From contig NZ_PNOS01000013.1 of assembly GCF_002869745.1 (NCBI RefSeq), positions 1 to 64,000 of the forward strand: a stretch of DNA of 64,000 bases, read 5' to 3'. A program made the translations under genes and the position numbers. Shown piece after piece: positions 28,003 through 36,319 of this stretch (position 1 is its first letter; every line of letters begins with the position of its first letter). Origin of the DNA: Oceaniglobus roseus. Its GTDB lineage: Bacteria; Pseudomonadota; Alphaproteobacteria; Rhodobacterales; Rhodobacteraceae. Under the pieces are notes generated by a model. That model did no database searches. It was not told where the DNA came from and was given only the letters and a program-made list of their open reading frames with translations.

Positions 28003-28713
28003 ATGTTCCAGAGCTTCCGCATCGGCCGCCTGTTCGGCTCCGACATCCGCATCCACGGCACCTTCCTGCTCCTGCTGGCCTTCATCGGCATCGGCACCTG
28101 GGCGCAGGCGGGGACCGTGGCCGCGCTGGCGAGCCTGACCGTCGTCCTGGCCCTCTTCGCCTGCGTCCTCGCCCACGAGTTCGGCCATGCGCTGATGGCC
28201 CGCGCCTATGGCATCCGCACCCCCGACATCACGCTGCTGCCCATCGGCGGACTTGCCCGGCTCGAACGGATGCCCCGCGCCCCCGCCGCCGAGATCGCCG
28301 TCGCCCTTGCCGGTCCGGCGGTGAACCTGGTGATCTGGACCCTCCTCGTCCCCGTCCTGGGGGTCGAGACCGACCCCTACGCCCTTGCCGATCCCTCCGG
28401 TGCCTTCCTCGCCCAGCTGGCCGCGATCAACCTCGCGCTGCTGCTGTTCAACCTGCTTCCGGCCTTCCCGATGGACGGCGGCCGGGTGCTGCGGGCGCTG
28501 CTGTCGCTGCGGATGGAGCGGGTGAAGGCCACCCGCATCGCCGCGGTGCTGGGACAGGTGATGGCGGCGGGCTTCGTCGTCTGGGCGCTGGTGACGGGCC
28601 AGCTGATGCTGATCCTGATCGCGGCCTTCATCGTCATGGCCGCCCGCGCCGAAACCCGCGCCGTCGCGGCCGAGGCGCGCCCGCGAGGCCCCTGGTTCCG
28701 CCTGCGCCGCTAG
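28003..28713 (+). CDS. M50-family site-2-type membrane protease
   Basis: The 236-residue integral membrane protein resembles the SpoIVFB/Rip group of intramembrane metalloproteases. HEFGH at residues 58-62 supplies two zinc ligands and the catalytic Glu, and FPMDGGRVLRALL near 150 gives the aspartate ligand. Its start, FRIGRLFGSDIRIHGTFLLL, is typical of the group. It lacks the CBS pair that many relatives carry at the C-terminus, ending instead with a short basic tail. The substrate is unknown. It is convergent with aroB, only three bases apart. Confidence 0.9.
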   Translation: MFQSFRIGRLFGSDIRIHGTFLLLLAFIGIGTWAQAGTVAALASLTVVLALFACVLAHEFGHALMARAYGIRTPDITLLPIGGLARLERMPRAPAAEIAVALAGPAVNLVIWTLLVPVLGVETDPYALADPSGAFLAQLAAINLALLLFNLLPAFPMDGGRVLRALLSLRMERVKATRIAAVLGQVMAAGFVVWALVTGQLMLILIAAFIVMAARAETRAVAAEARPRGPWFRLRR

Positions 28714-28716
28714 GTC

Positions 28717-29841
28717 TCAGCGCCCCGCCATCGCGTCCGACAGCACGGCCAGCACCGCGTCTCGCGGCACGTCGCCGGTCACGAAGGCCGCGCCGATGCC
28801 GCGGGCAAGGATGAAGCGCAGCGTGCCGTCCACCACCTTCTTGTCCTGCGCCATCAGCTCCAGCAGCCCCTCGGGCCCCGGCAGATCGCCCGGAATCTCC
28901 GAGATGTCGCGCTTCATCCCCATGGCGGCGAGATGCGCGCGCACCCGCCCCGGCTCTTCCTGCGCACAGAGGCCAAGGCGCGCCGACAGCTCGAAGGCCA
29001 GCGCGCAGCCGATCGCGACGCCCTCGCCATGCAGCAGCCGGTCGGAATATCCCGTCGCGGCCTCAAGCGCATGACAGAAGGTGTGGCCGAGGTTCAGCAG
29101 CGCCCGCTCTCCCTGCTCGGTCTCGTCGCGGGCGACGATATCGGCCTTCATCTGGACCGCGCGGCGCACCGCCTCGCTCCGCAGGCCCACATCGCCCGCG
29201 GCGAGTGCGGGGCCGTTCTCCTCCAGCCACGCGAAGTAGTCGGCATCGCCGAGCAGACCGTATTTCACCACCTCGCCGTAGCCCGACAGGAACTCCCGCC
29301 CCGGCAGGGTGTCGAGCGCGCCGATGTCGGCCAGCACCAGCGCGGGCTGGTGGAAGGCGCCGATCAGGTTCTTGCCCTGCGGCGCGTTGATCCCGGTCTT
29401 GCCGCCGACCGAGCTGTCGACCTGCGCCAGAAGCGAGGTCGGCACCTGCACGAAGCGCACCCCCCGCCGCAGCACCGCGGCCGCGAAGCCGACGAGGTCG
29501 CCGATCACCCCGCCGCCAAGCGCCACGACGATATCCCGCCGCTCGACCTTCTGCTCCAGAAGCCACTCGACGCAGCGGGTGAACTGCGGCCAGCCCTTCG
29601 TCGCCTCTCCGGCAGGCAACGCCAGGGACACCACGACGATCCCCGCCGCCTCCAGCCCCGCGGTCAGCGCATGAAGATGCGCCGCCGCCACGTTCTCGTC
29701 CGTCACCACCGCGACCCGCGGGCGGTGCAGGAACGGCGCGAGATGCCCCGCCGCCCCGGCGATCAGCCCCCGCCCCACCAGAACGTCGTAGGACCGCGCG
29801 CCAAGCTCCACGCGCACCGTTGCAAACTCCGGCGAAGTCAT
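28717..29841 (-). CDS. aroB: 3-dehydroquinate synthase
   Basis: AroB cyclises DAHP to 3-dehydroquinate in the shikimate pathway, using NAD and a divalent metal. The 374-residue protein has VALGGGVIGDLVGFAAAVLR, QVPTSLLAQVDSSVGGKTGI and NLGHTFCHALE with metal-binding His, and MAQDKKVVDGTLRFIL near the end. The ATG at 29841 overlaps the aroK stop as ATGA, so the pair is coupled. Length is typical. Confidence 0.97.
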   Translation of the reverse strand: MTSPEFATVRVELGARSYDVLVGRGLIAGAAGHLAPFLHRPRVAVVTDENVAAAHLHALTAGLEAAGIVVVSLALPAGEATKGWPQFTRCVEWLLEQKVERRDIVVALGGGVIGDLVGFAAAVLRRGVRFVQVPTSLLAQVDSSVGGKTGINAPQGKNLIGAFHQPALVLADIGALDTLPGREFLSGYGEVVKYGLLGDADYFAWLEENGPALAAGDVGLRSEAVRRAVQMKADIVARDETEQGERALLNLGHTFCHALEAATGYSDRLLHGEGVAIGCALAFELSARLGLCAQEEPGRVRAHLAAMGMKRDISEIPGDLPGPEGLLELMAQDKKVVDGTLRFILARGIGAAFVTGDVPRDAVLAVLSDAMAGR

Positions 29842-30449
29842 CGTCTCTCCAACACGTCGGGGCGGGTCAGCAGGGTGTCGATCACCCGCTGCACCATGTC
29901 CTCGATCGAATAGCGGGCATCGGCCTCGACCACCAGACCGGCCTCGGCATAGGCCGGCTCGCGCTGCTCGGCGATCTGGGTCAGCGTGGCGAAGGGATCG
30001 GGCGTGCGCAGCAGCGGCCTCGTGTCCTTGTGGCGCACCCGCGACCACAGCAGCCTGATGTCGGCCTTCAGCCAGACCGCGACGGCCCGCGCCGCGATCA
30101 TCTCGCGGTTGCGCGGCGACAGGAAGGCGCCGCCGCCGGTGGACAGGATGCAGGGGGTCGAGTGCAGCAGCCGCTCGATCACCTGGGACTCCTTCTCGCG
30201 GAAGAACGCCTCGCCGTCGCGGGTGAAGATCTCGGCGATGGTGCGGTTCGCGGCCTCTTCCAGCGCATGGTCGGAATCGCGGAACGGCACGTCGATGCGA
30301 CGCGCCAGGGCGGTCCCCACCGAGGTCTTGCCGGCGCCCATCATCCCCACCAGGACGACCGTTTTCTTCAACTGGTATGGCACTCCGGCAGCGACCCGCT
30401 TATTGACCTGTTGAAGACTTGAATGGCGTGATCTCGCCGAAAAGACCAT
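29838..30449 (-). CDS. aroK: shikimate kinase
   Basis: AroK phosphorylates shikimate at the 3-OH. The product has KKTVVLVGMMGAGKTSVGTA (P-loop), FRDSDHALEEAA and FREKESQVIERLL. CILSTGGGAFLSPRNREMI follows, and RPLLRTPDPFATL forms the lid. The start is uncertain. The ATG at 30449 gives 203 residues with about 25 extra at the front and no clear ribosome binding site, and a GTG at 30383 would give a more usual length. It is divergent from the 44-residue membrane protein across 65 bases and coupled to aroB. Confidence 0.93.
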   Translation of the reverse strand: MVFSARSRHSSLQQVNKRVAAGVPYQLKKTVVLVGMMGAGKTSVGTALARRIDVPFRDSDHALEEAANRTIAEIFTRDGEAFFREKESQVIERLLHSTPCILSTGGGAFLSPRNREMIAARAVAVWLKADIRLLWSRVRHKDTRPLLRTPDPFATLTQIAEQREPAYAEAGLVVEADARYSIEDMVQRVIDTLLTRPDVLERR

Positions 30450-30514
30450 ATATAAAACCGGCAAAAGGGCGCAGAGACCCTTACACGGCAGGACAACCCG
30501 GAAAGGGAAGACAT

Positions 30515-30649
30515 ATGGGCCGCGTGCTGAAACTGCTCCTGTTCCTCGGGATCGTGGGCTTCATCGCCCTCACGGGATACGCCTATCTCGGCGATCTCGC
30601 CCCCGAGCAGAGCGAAATCGTCGAGCCGGTGACGCTGGATGCGAACTGA
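30515..30649 (+). CDS. 44-residue membrane protein, unknown function
   Basis: The short protein starts MGRVLKLLLFLGIVGFIALT, a single transmembrane helix after two basic residues, followed by a 22-residue acidic periplasmic-type tail (YLGDLAPEQSEIVEPVTLDA). GGAAAGGGAAG lies just upstream of the ATG. Its last codons overlap the start of the next gene by 11 bases, so expression of the two is linked. I do not know its function. Confidence 0.8.
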   Translation: MGRVLKLLLFLGIVGFIALTGYAYLGDLAPEQSEIVEPVTLDAN

Positions 30650-32198
30650 GCTGCGGCGCGGCGGCCTGGCCGCGGTCCTGCTTCTGGCGCCGACGCTGGC
30701 CGGGGCGCAGCAGGACCCGCTTTCGGCGATCGGCTGGCTGTCGGACAGCGTCGTGCTCCCGGCCGAACCGGCGGCGCTGCCCCGCAGCACCCCGCCGACC
30801 GAGGCCAGCGACATCCCCTCGAACGCGCTGCCCGAGGACATCACCGTCACCCCGCTCGACGCGCCCTCGCCCGACACGGTGGGGCTGGTGCCCGCGCGCC
30901 GTCTGGGCCTGCCCGCGGACCTATGGGGCGCCTCCTCCTCGGCGGCGCTGGCGCAGAAGATCGCCCATCCCCCGGCCCCGAGCGTCCCGGCCCTGCGCGA
31001 GCTGTTCAAGAGCGTGCTGATCGCCCAGGTCGACCCGCCGCTCGATTCCCTCGGCGAGAACGCGCTGTTCCTTGCCCGCATCGACGCCCTGCTCGACCTC
31101 GGCAGCCTGCGCGATGCCGCCCGGCTGCTCGACCAGGCGGGCAAGACCGAACCGGCCTACTTCCGCCGCTGGTTCGACATCGCCCTGCTGACCGGCACCG
31201 AGGACACGGCCTGCGACCGGATGCGCGCCCTGCCCCAGATCTCGCCCACCTACGCCGCGCGGATATTCTGCCTCGCGCGCACCGGCGACTGGCACGCCGC
31301 CGCGCTGACCCTGGAAACCGCCAAGGCGCTCGGGCTCGTCGAGGGCGCCGAGGACAACCTGCTGGGTCGTTTCCTGCTGGCCGGCGACGATCAGGGCGGC
31401 CTCAGCCTGCCCCCGCTGCGCAATCCCACGCCGCTGCAATACGCGATGTACGAGGCGATCGGCGAGCCGATCTCGACCAACAACCTGCCGATCGCCTTCG
31501 CCCACGCCGACCTGCGCCCGATGATCGGCTGGAAGGCCCGGATCAGCGCCGCGGAACGGCTGGCGCGCGCGGGCGCCATCGGCGTCGACCGGCTGCTCGA
31601 GGTCTACAGCGAACGCATGCCCGCCGCCTCGGGCGGGGTCTGGGACCGGGTGGAGGCCGTCCAGCGGCTGCTGACCGCGCTCGACCGCCCCGATCCCACC
31701 GCCGTCTCCGCCGCCCTGCCGGGGCTCTGGAGCGCGGCACGGGAAGCGGGGCTGGAGGTGCCCTTCGCCGAGGCCTTCGGCCAGAAGCTCGCCACCCTGC
31801 CCCTCGACGATGCCGCCGACACCATCCGCCTGAAGCTGGGCCTCCTGTCGCCCGACTATGCCGCGATCGCCCGCGCCCATGGTCCCCGCACCGAGGAGCA
31901 GGCGTTCTGGATCGCGCTCGCCACCGCGGACATGGCGGAAACCCCGGCGCCCGATCCCATGGACACCGCCCTGCGCGACGGCTTCCTCGCCGACGCCCCG
32001 CAGCCCGACATCGCCGCGCTGATCGAACAGGACCGCAAGGGCGAGGCGCTTCTCGCCGCGCTCGACGGCTTCGCCGACGGAGCGCGCGGCAACCTCGACC
32101 GGCTGGCCGGCGCCGTCGCGGCCCTGCGCGCCCTCGGGCTCGACGGGACGGCACGCCGCGCCGCGCTCCAGCTTGCGATCTTGAGGGACGGCACATGA
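30639..32198 (+). CDS. secreted helical protein of unknown function, coupled to xerD
   Basis: The 519-residue protein has a signal peptide (RRGGLAAVLLLAPTLAGAQQ, residues about 6-25) and no later membrane span. The rest is rich in alanine, leucine and aspartate, with helical repeats such as LARIDALLDLGSLRDAARLL and FDIALLTGTEDTACDRMRAL, resembling a TPR-type solenoid. No catalytic motif is visible. It overlaps the small membrane protein gene upstream, and its stop overlaps the xerD start (ATGA). Its function is unknown to me. Confidence 0.85.
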   Translation: MRTELRRGGLAAVLLLAPTLAGAQQDPLSAIGWLSDSVVLPAEPAALPRSTPPTEASDIPSNALPEDITVTPLDAPSPDTVGLVPARRLGLPADLWGASSSAALAQKIAHPPAPSVPALRELFKSVLIAQVDPPLDSLGENALFLARIDALLDLGSLRDAARLLDQAGKTEPAYFRRWFDIALLTGTEDTACDRMRALPQISPTYAARIFCLARTGDWHAAALTLETAKALGLVEGAEDNLLGRFLLAGDDQGGLSLPPLRNPTPLQYAMYEAIGEPISTNNLPIAFAHADLRPMIGWKARISAAERLARAGAIGVDRLLEVYSERMPAASGGVWDRVEAVQRLLTALDRPDPTAVSAALPGLWSAAREAGLEVPFAEAFGQKLATLPLDDAADTIRLKLGLLSPDYAAIARAHGPRTEEQAFWIALATADMAETPAPDPMDTALRDGFLADAPQPDIAALIEQDRKGEALLAALDGFADGARGNLDRLAGAVAALRALGLDGTARRAALQLAILRDGT

Positions 32199-33133
32199 CC
32201 GTCTCGATGCCGCGCCGCATCCAGACCTTCCTCGAAGCCCAGGCGGCCGAGCTCGACGCCGCCGAGAACACCCGACTGGCCTATGCCCGCGATCTCAAGG
32301 GCTTCGCCGACTGGCTGGAGCACCGCGCGCTGGACTTCGACACGGCGCAGCGGACGGATGTCGAGGCCTACATGATCGCCTGCGACGCCGAGGGCCTGGC
32401 CCAGTCCACCCGCGCAAGGCGGCTCTCGGCGATCAAGCAGCTCTACCGCTTCGCCTTCGAGGAAGGCTGGCGCCCCGACAACCCGGCGATCCAGATCAAG
32501 GGGCCGGGCCGCGAGAAGAAGCTGCCGAAGACCCTGACGATCGAGGAGGTCGACCGCCTGATCGACGCCGCCCGCACGCTGGGCCGCGCGGCGGAGGACC
32601 GGCTGCGCAACACCTGCCTGATGGAGATCCTCTATGCCACCGGGCTGCGCGTGAGCGAGCTGGTCTCGCTGCCCGTGGCCGCGGCGCGGGGCGATCCGCG
32701 GATGCTGCTGGTGCGCGGCAAGGGCGGGAAGGAGCGGATGGTGCCGCTCTCGGCCTCCGCCCGCGAGGCACTGGCCGCCTGGCTGACCGAGCGCGACGCG
32801 CGCGAAGAGGCGGCCGCCGAGAAGCGCCTGCCGGCGTCGAAATACCTTTTCCCCTCAAGGGGCAAGCAGGGCTTCCTCACCCGCCACCGCTTCTATGTCC
32901 TGATCAAGGAACTGGCGGTCGCCGCTGGGATCGACCCCACGAAGGTCACCCCCCACACCCTGCGCCACGCCTTCGCCACGCATCTTTTGGCCGGGGGTGC
33001 CGACCTGCGCTCGATCCAGACGCTGCTGGGCCACGCCGACGTCTCGACGACCGAGATCTACACCCACGTCCTCGACGAACGCCTGCGCGAACTGGTGCTG
33101 GAACACCACCCGCTCGCCCGCGAACCCGGCTGA
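32195..33133 (+). CDS. xerD: tyrosine recombinase XerD
   Basis: XerD with XerC resolves chromosome dimers at dif at the septum. The 312-residue protein has the SAM-like N-domain (residues 8-95). The catalytic domain carries Arg in YATGLRVSELVSL (about 152), GKGGKERMVPL with the catalytic Lys, HTLRHAFATHLLAGGADLRS, LLGHADVSTTEIYTHV with the nucleophilic Tyr, and HPL at the end. These features and the lack of phage genes nearby identify a chromosomal Xer rather than a phage integrase. The start overlaps the previous stop codon. Confidence 0.95.
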   Translation: MTVSMPRRIQTFLEAQAAELDAAENTRLAYARDLKGFADWLEHRALDFDTAQRTDVEAYMIACDAEGLAQSTRARRLSAIKQLYRFAFEEGWRPDNPAIQIKGPGREKKLPKTLTIEEVDRLIDAARTLGRAAEDRLRNTCLMEILYATGLRVSELVSLPVAAARGDPRMLLVRGKGGKERMVPLSASAREALAAWLTERDAREEAAAEKRLPASKYLFPSRGKQGFLTRHRFYVLIKELAVAAGIDPTKVTPHTLRHAFATHLLAGGADLRSIQTLLGHADVSTTEIYTHVLDERLRELVLEHHPLAREPG

Positions 33134-33283
33134 CGGGGCAGCGCCGGCCCCCGATGCGGGGCCACTGTGACGCCGCTGCAGCGTCACCGGCGCGGTCCCC
33201 GGAACCGGGCCTCGCTGCGCGGATCTTGAAAGCGCGGGATGCGACGCCCATAAGAGCGCTGGAGCAAAGGAAAGACCCCCCGC

Positions 33284-34591
33284 ATGGACGCCGCATCGCC
33301 CGTATTCGACAGCGCCTTCTGGATCACCACCGGAGCGATCCTCGTGCTGCTGCTGCTTTCGGCCTTCTTCTCGGGCTCGGAAACCGCGCTGACCGCCGCC
33401 TCGCGCGGAAAGCTGCGCGCCCAGGCGGACAAGGGCAGCAAGGGGGCCGAGAAGGCGCTGAGGATCACCGAGGACAACGAGCGGCTGATCGGCTCGGTCC
33501 TGCTCGGCAACAACCTCGTCAACATCCTCGCCACCTCGCTCGCCACGGCGCTGTTCACCCGGCTTCTCGGGGACTCTGGCGTGGCGCTGGCGACCATGGT
33601 GATGACGCTGCTGGTGCTGATCTTCGCCGAGGTGCTGCCGAAGACCTATGCGATCACCAACGCCGAGACCGCCGCCTCCCGGGTCGCGGGGCCGATCCAG
33701 GTCGTGATCCGCGTCTTCTCGCCCATGGTCGGGGCGGTGCGGGCGCTGGTCCGGGGCGTGCTGCGCCTTTTCGGCGTCAACGCCGATCCGAACAGCCAGA
33801 TCCTCGCCGTGCGCGAGGAGATCGCGGGCGCGCTCAACCTCGGCCATTCCGAGGGCGTGGTCGAGAAGGAGGACCGCGACCGCATCCTCGGCGCCCTCGA
33901 CCTCGGCGAGCGGACGGTGGAGGAGATCATGCTCCACCGCAGCAAGATCGAGATGATCGACATCGCGACTCCCCCGGGCGAGATCCTGGCCCAGTGCCTG
34001 AAATCCTCCCACACCCGCCTGCCCGTCTTCCGCGGCACCCAGGAGGAGATCGTCGGCGTGATCCACGCCAAGGACCTGCTGCGCGCCATGTATGCGCTGC
34101 GGCGCACCGGCAACGGCGAGGATCCCTTCGACGGCTTCGACATCCTCGACGTGGCGATGAAGCCCTATTTCGTGCCCGAGACGACGACGCTCGACGACCA
34201 GATGCGCCAGTTCCTGCGCCGACACACCCACTTCGCGCTGGTGGTGGACGAATACGGCGCGCTGCAGGGCCTGATCACGCTCGAGGACATCCTGGAGGAG
34301 ATCGTCGGCGAGATCACCGACGAGTTCGACCTGAACCCCGCCCCGCCGCTGAAACGCACCGAGGCCGGGGATTACATCGTCGACGGCGGCATGACGATCC
34401 GCGACCTGAACCGCGCGACCGACTGGTCGCTGCCCGACGACGAGGCGAACACCGTGGCGGGTCTCGTGATCCACGAGGCGCAGCTGATCCCGAACCAGGG
34501 CCAGGTCTTCAGCTTCCACGGCTTCCGCTTCGAGGTGGCGCAGCGGAAGGACAACCGCATCACCCGGCTGAAGATCCGCCCGCTCGGCTGA
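33284..34591 (+). CDS. CNNM/CorC-type hemolysin-family transport protein
   Basis: The 435-residue protein has an N-terminal CNNM (DUF21) membrane domain, residues about 10-185, with FFSGSETALTAASRGKL and NERLIGSVLLGNNLVNILAT. Two CBS domains follow (about 205-335; TRLPVFRGTQEEIVGVIHAK and FALVVDEYGALQGLITLEDI), and a CorC/HlyC C-terminal domain ends the protein. Relatives are linked to magnesium efflux and ion homeostasis. It is convergent with the M32 carboxypeptidase; a palindrome cluster lies directly after its stop codon. Confidence 0.93.
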   Translation: MDAASPVFDSAFWITTGAILVLLLLSAFFSGSETALTAASRGKLRAQADKGSKGAEKALRITEDNERLIGSVLLGNNLVNILATSLATALFTRLLGDSGVALATMVMTLLVLIFAEVLPKTYAITNAETAASRVAGPIQVVIRVFSPMVGAVRALVRGVLRLFGVNADPNSQILAVREEIAGALNLGHSEGVVEKEDRDRILGALDLGERTVEEIMLHRSKIEMIDIATPPGEILAQCLKSSHTRLPVFRGTQEEIVGVIHAKDLLRAMYALRRTGNGEDPFDGFDILDVAMKPYFVPETTTLDDQMRQFLRRHTHFALVVDEYGALQGLITLEDILEEIVGEITDEFDLNPAPPLKRTEAGDYIVDGGMTIRDLNRATDWSLPDDEANTVAGLVIHEAQLIPNQGQVFSFHGFRFEVAQRKDNRITRLKIRPLG

Positions 34592-34603
34592 TCTTTTGGG
34601 GCA

Positions 34604-34725
34604 CCGGTTTCCTGAAGGAAACCGGACCATTTTCCTTCAGGAAAATGGCGCCGACCCTTCCGGCGCTACGGGTCCGGGAGCCGGTTTCCTCAAGGAAACC
34701 GGTCCATTTTCCTTGAGGAAAATGG
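34604..34725. repeat. two twin-palindrome units
   Basis: Unit 1 is a palindrome at 34604-34625 (arms CCGGTTTCCT and AGGAAACCGG, centre GA), one base, then a palindrome at 34627-34648 (arms CCATTTTCCT and AGGAAAATGG, centre TC). Unit 2 repeats this at 34681-34702 (centre CA) and 34704-34725 (centre TG). All four have perfect 10-bp arms; only the central two bases differ. The same unit occurs twice at 53594-53744. They lie between convergent genes and may act as bidirectional terminators or transcript-end stabilisers, or as mobile repeats. Confidence 0.92.
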
Positions 34726-34761
34726 CGCCGTGCCGAAAGGGCTCGCGCGGGCGGCTGGCCA

Positions 34762-34803
34762 GGGATGCCTCCGGCGGGAGTATTTTCGACAAAGAAGAAG
34801 CAG
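34762..34803. repeat. CCTCCGGCGGGAGTATTTT box near the 3' end of the M32 gene
   Basis: The block GGGATGCCTCCGGCGGGAGT continues with ATTTTCGACAAAGAAGAAGC and ends in AGG, 7 bases before the end of the minus-strand carboxypeptidase gene. An almost identical block lies at 53783-53824, 6 bases from the end of another minus-strand gene. In the minus sense it reads CTTCTTCTTTG and then a CCCGCCGGAGG inverted element. Confidence 0.75.
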
Positions 34804-34810
34804 GGTCGGG

Positions 34811-36295
34811 TCAGGAGAGACCGTAGAGCGCGCCGAACTTGGTCTCCAAGTAGTCGAGCAGCGGCCCCTCGTGGGGGTCGAAGCCGCAGGCGTGCTTCAC
34901 CGTCTCGCGCGGCGTCCTGAGGCCGCCGTGGCGCTGCAGGGTCTCGCGCAGCCAGGCCGTGGCGGGGCCCGTGTCGCCGCTCGCGAGATGGTCGTCGAGG
35001 TCCGGGACGGCGGCGCGAAGGGCCTGGTGGAGGCAGCCGGCGTAGACGTTGCCAAGGGTATAGGTCGGGAAATAGCCGATCAGGCCCACGGACCAGTGGA
35101 CGTCCTGCAGCATGCCGTTGGCGGGACAATCCACCCTGACGCCGAAGTCGGTCTCGAACCGGGTGTTCCAGGCTTCTTCCAGGTCCTGCGGATCGAGGTC
35201 GCCCGCGACCAGCGCGCGCTCGAGGTCGAAGCGCAGCAGGACGTGGAGGTTGTAGTGCACCTCGTCCGCCTCGGTGCGGATATAGCCCGACTGCACGCGG
35301 TTCACGGCGCCGTAGAAGGCGTCGGGATCAGCGATGCCGAAGTCGCCGAACGTGTCCTTCATCAGCCCGAAGAGGTGCCCGGTGAAGGCGCGGGAGCGGC
35401 CGAGCTGGTTCTCGTAGATCCGGCTCTGGCTTTCGTGCACGCCCATCGAGACGCCGCGCCCGAGGGGGGTCAGCAGGTAGCCCTGGTCGATCCCCTGCTC
35501 GTAGGCGGCGTGGCCGACCTCGTGGATCGTCGAGTAGAAGCAGTTGAACGGGTCCGTGGCCACCGTGCGGGTGGTGATCCGCACGTCGTTGCCCGAACCG
35601 GACGAGAACGGGTGCACCGCCTTGTCGATCCGCCCGCGAGTGAAGTCGTAGCCGAAGGCCCGGGCAAGCGCGGTGGACACCTGCAGCTGGCCTGCCTCGG
35701 CAAAGGTGCCGGTCAGCCGGGGCGGCGTGACCTCCGCCCCGAGGATGCGCTCGCGCAGCGAGACGAGGCGGGGACGAAGCGCGCCGAACATCTGCGACAG
35801 CCGCGCGCCCGAGGCCTCGGGCTCGTAATCGTCGAGGAGCGCGTCGTAGAGGTCCCCGCCCTCGGCCAGCGCCGCCGCCTGCTCGCGCACCAGCGACAGC
35901 ACCGAGCCGAAGGTCGGCAGGAAGGCCGCGACGTCGTCGTTCGCCCGCGCCTCGGCCCAGATCCCCTGCGAGAGGCTGGTCTGGCGCGCCAGGGCCGCGG
36001 CGAGCCTTGCCGGGATCTTGGTGTTCCGCGCGAAGCTGCGGCGGATGTGGTAGAGCTGCGCCTCTTCCACGGCGCCTTCGGGCCGGGCCGCCTCCAGCCA
36101 CTCGCCGATGCGCGGATCGGTCCGGCGCGCGTGCAGCACCCCTTCCAGCGCCGAGATCTCGTCGGCCCGCTGCTCGGCCGCGCCGCGGGGCATCACCGTC
36201 TCCTGGTCCCAGCCCAGCCGTCCGGCGATCTCGCCGAGCGCCTCGGTCTCGCGCTGGAAGGACATGAGCTCGGTCATGGCGGCACTGGCGGTCAT
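34811..36295 (-). CDS. carboxypeptidase Taq-type metallopeptidase (M32)
   Basis: M32 enzymes remove C-terminal amino acids from peptides in the cytoplasm. The 494-residue protein has HEVGHAAYEQGI (HExxH zinc site), then GVSMGVHESQSRIYENQLGR with the third ligand. IRTEADEVHYNLHVLLRFDL and YFPTYTLGNVYAGCLHQAL are also family blocks. No signal peptide is present. The start MTASAAMTELMSFQRE allows an alternative ATG six codons on. It is followed on the minus strand by the repeat box and the palindromes. Confidence 0.95.
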   Translation of the reverse strand: MTASAAMTELMSFQRETEALGEIAGRLGWDQETVMPRGAAEQRADEISALEGVLHARRTDPRIGEWLEAARPEGAVEEAQLYHIRRSFARNTKIPARLAAALARQTSLSQGIWAEARANDDVAAFLPTFGSVLSLVREQAAALAEGGDLYDALLDDYEPEASGARLSQMFGALRPRLVSLRERILGAEVTPPRLTGTFAEAGQLQVSTALARAFGYDFTRGRIDKAVHPFSSGSGNDVRITTRTVATDPFNCFYSTIHEVGHAAYEQGIDQGYLLTPLGRGVSMGVHESQSRIYENQLGRSRAFTGHLFGLMKDTFGDFGIADPDAFYGAVNRVQSGYIRTEADEVHYNLHVLLRFDLERALVAGDLDPQDLEEAWNTRFETDFGVRVDCPANGMLQDVHWSVGLIGYFPTYTLGNVYAGCLHQALRAAVPDLDDHLASGDTGPATAWLRETLQRHGGLRTPRETVKHACGFDPHEGPLLDYLETKFGALYGLS

Positions 36296-36319
36296 CGGGT
36301 CAGGTCTCCGGAAGAAGGG

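Noticed and set aside
32195-33133. Phage or genomic-island integrase
   Set aside because: Length, motifs and neighbours match chromosomal XerD, and there is no attachment repeat or phage gene around it.
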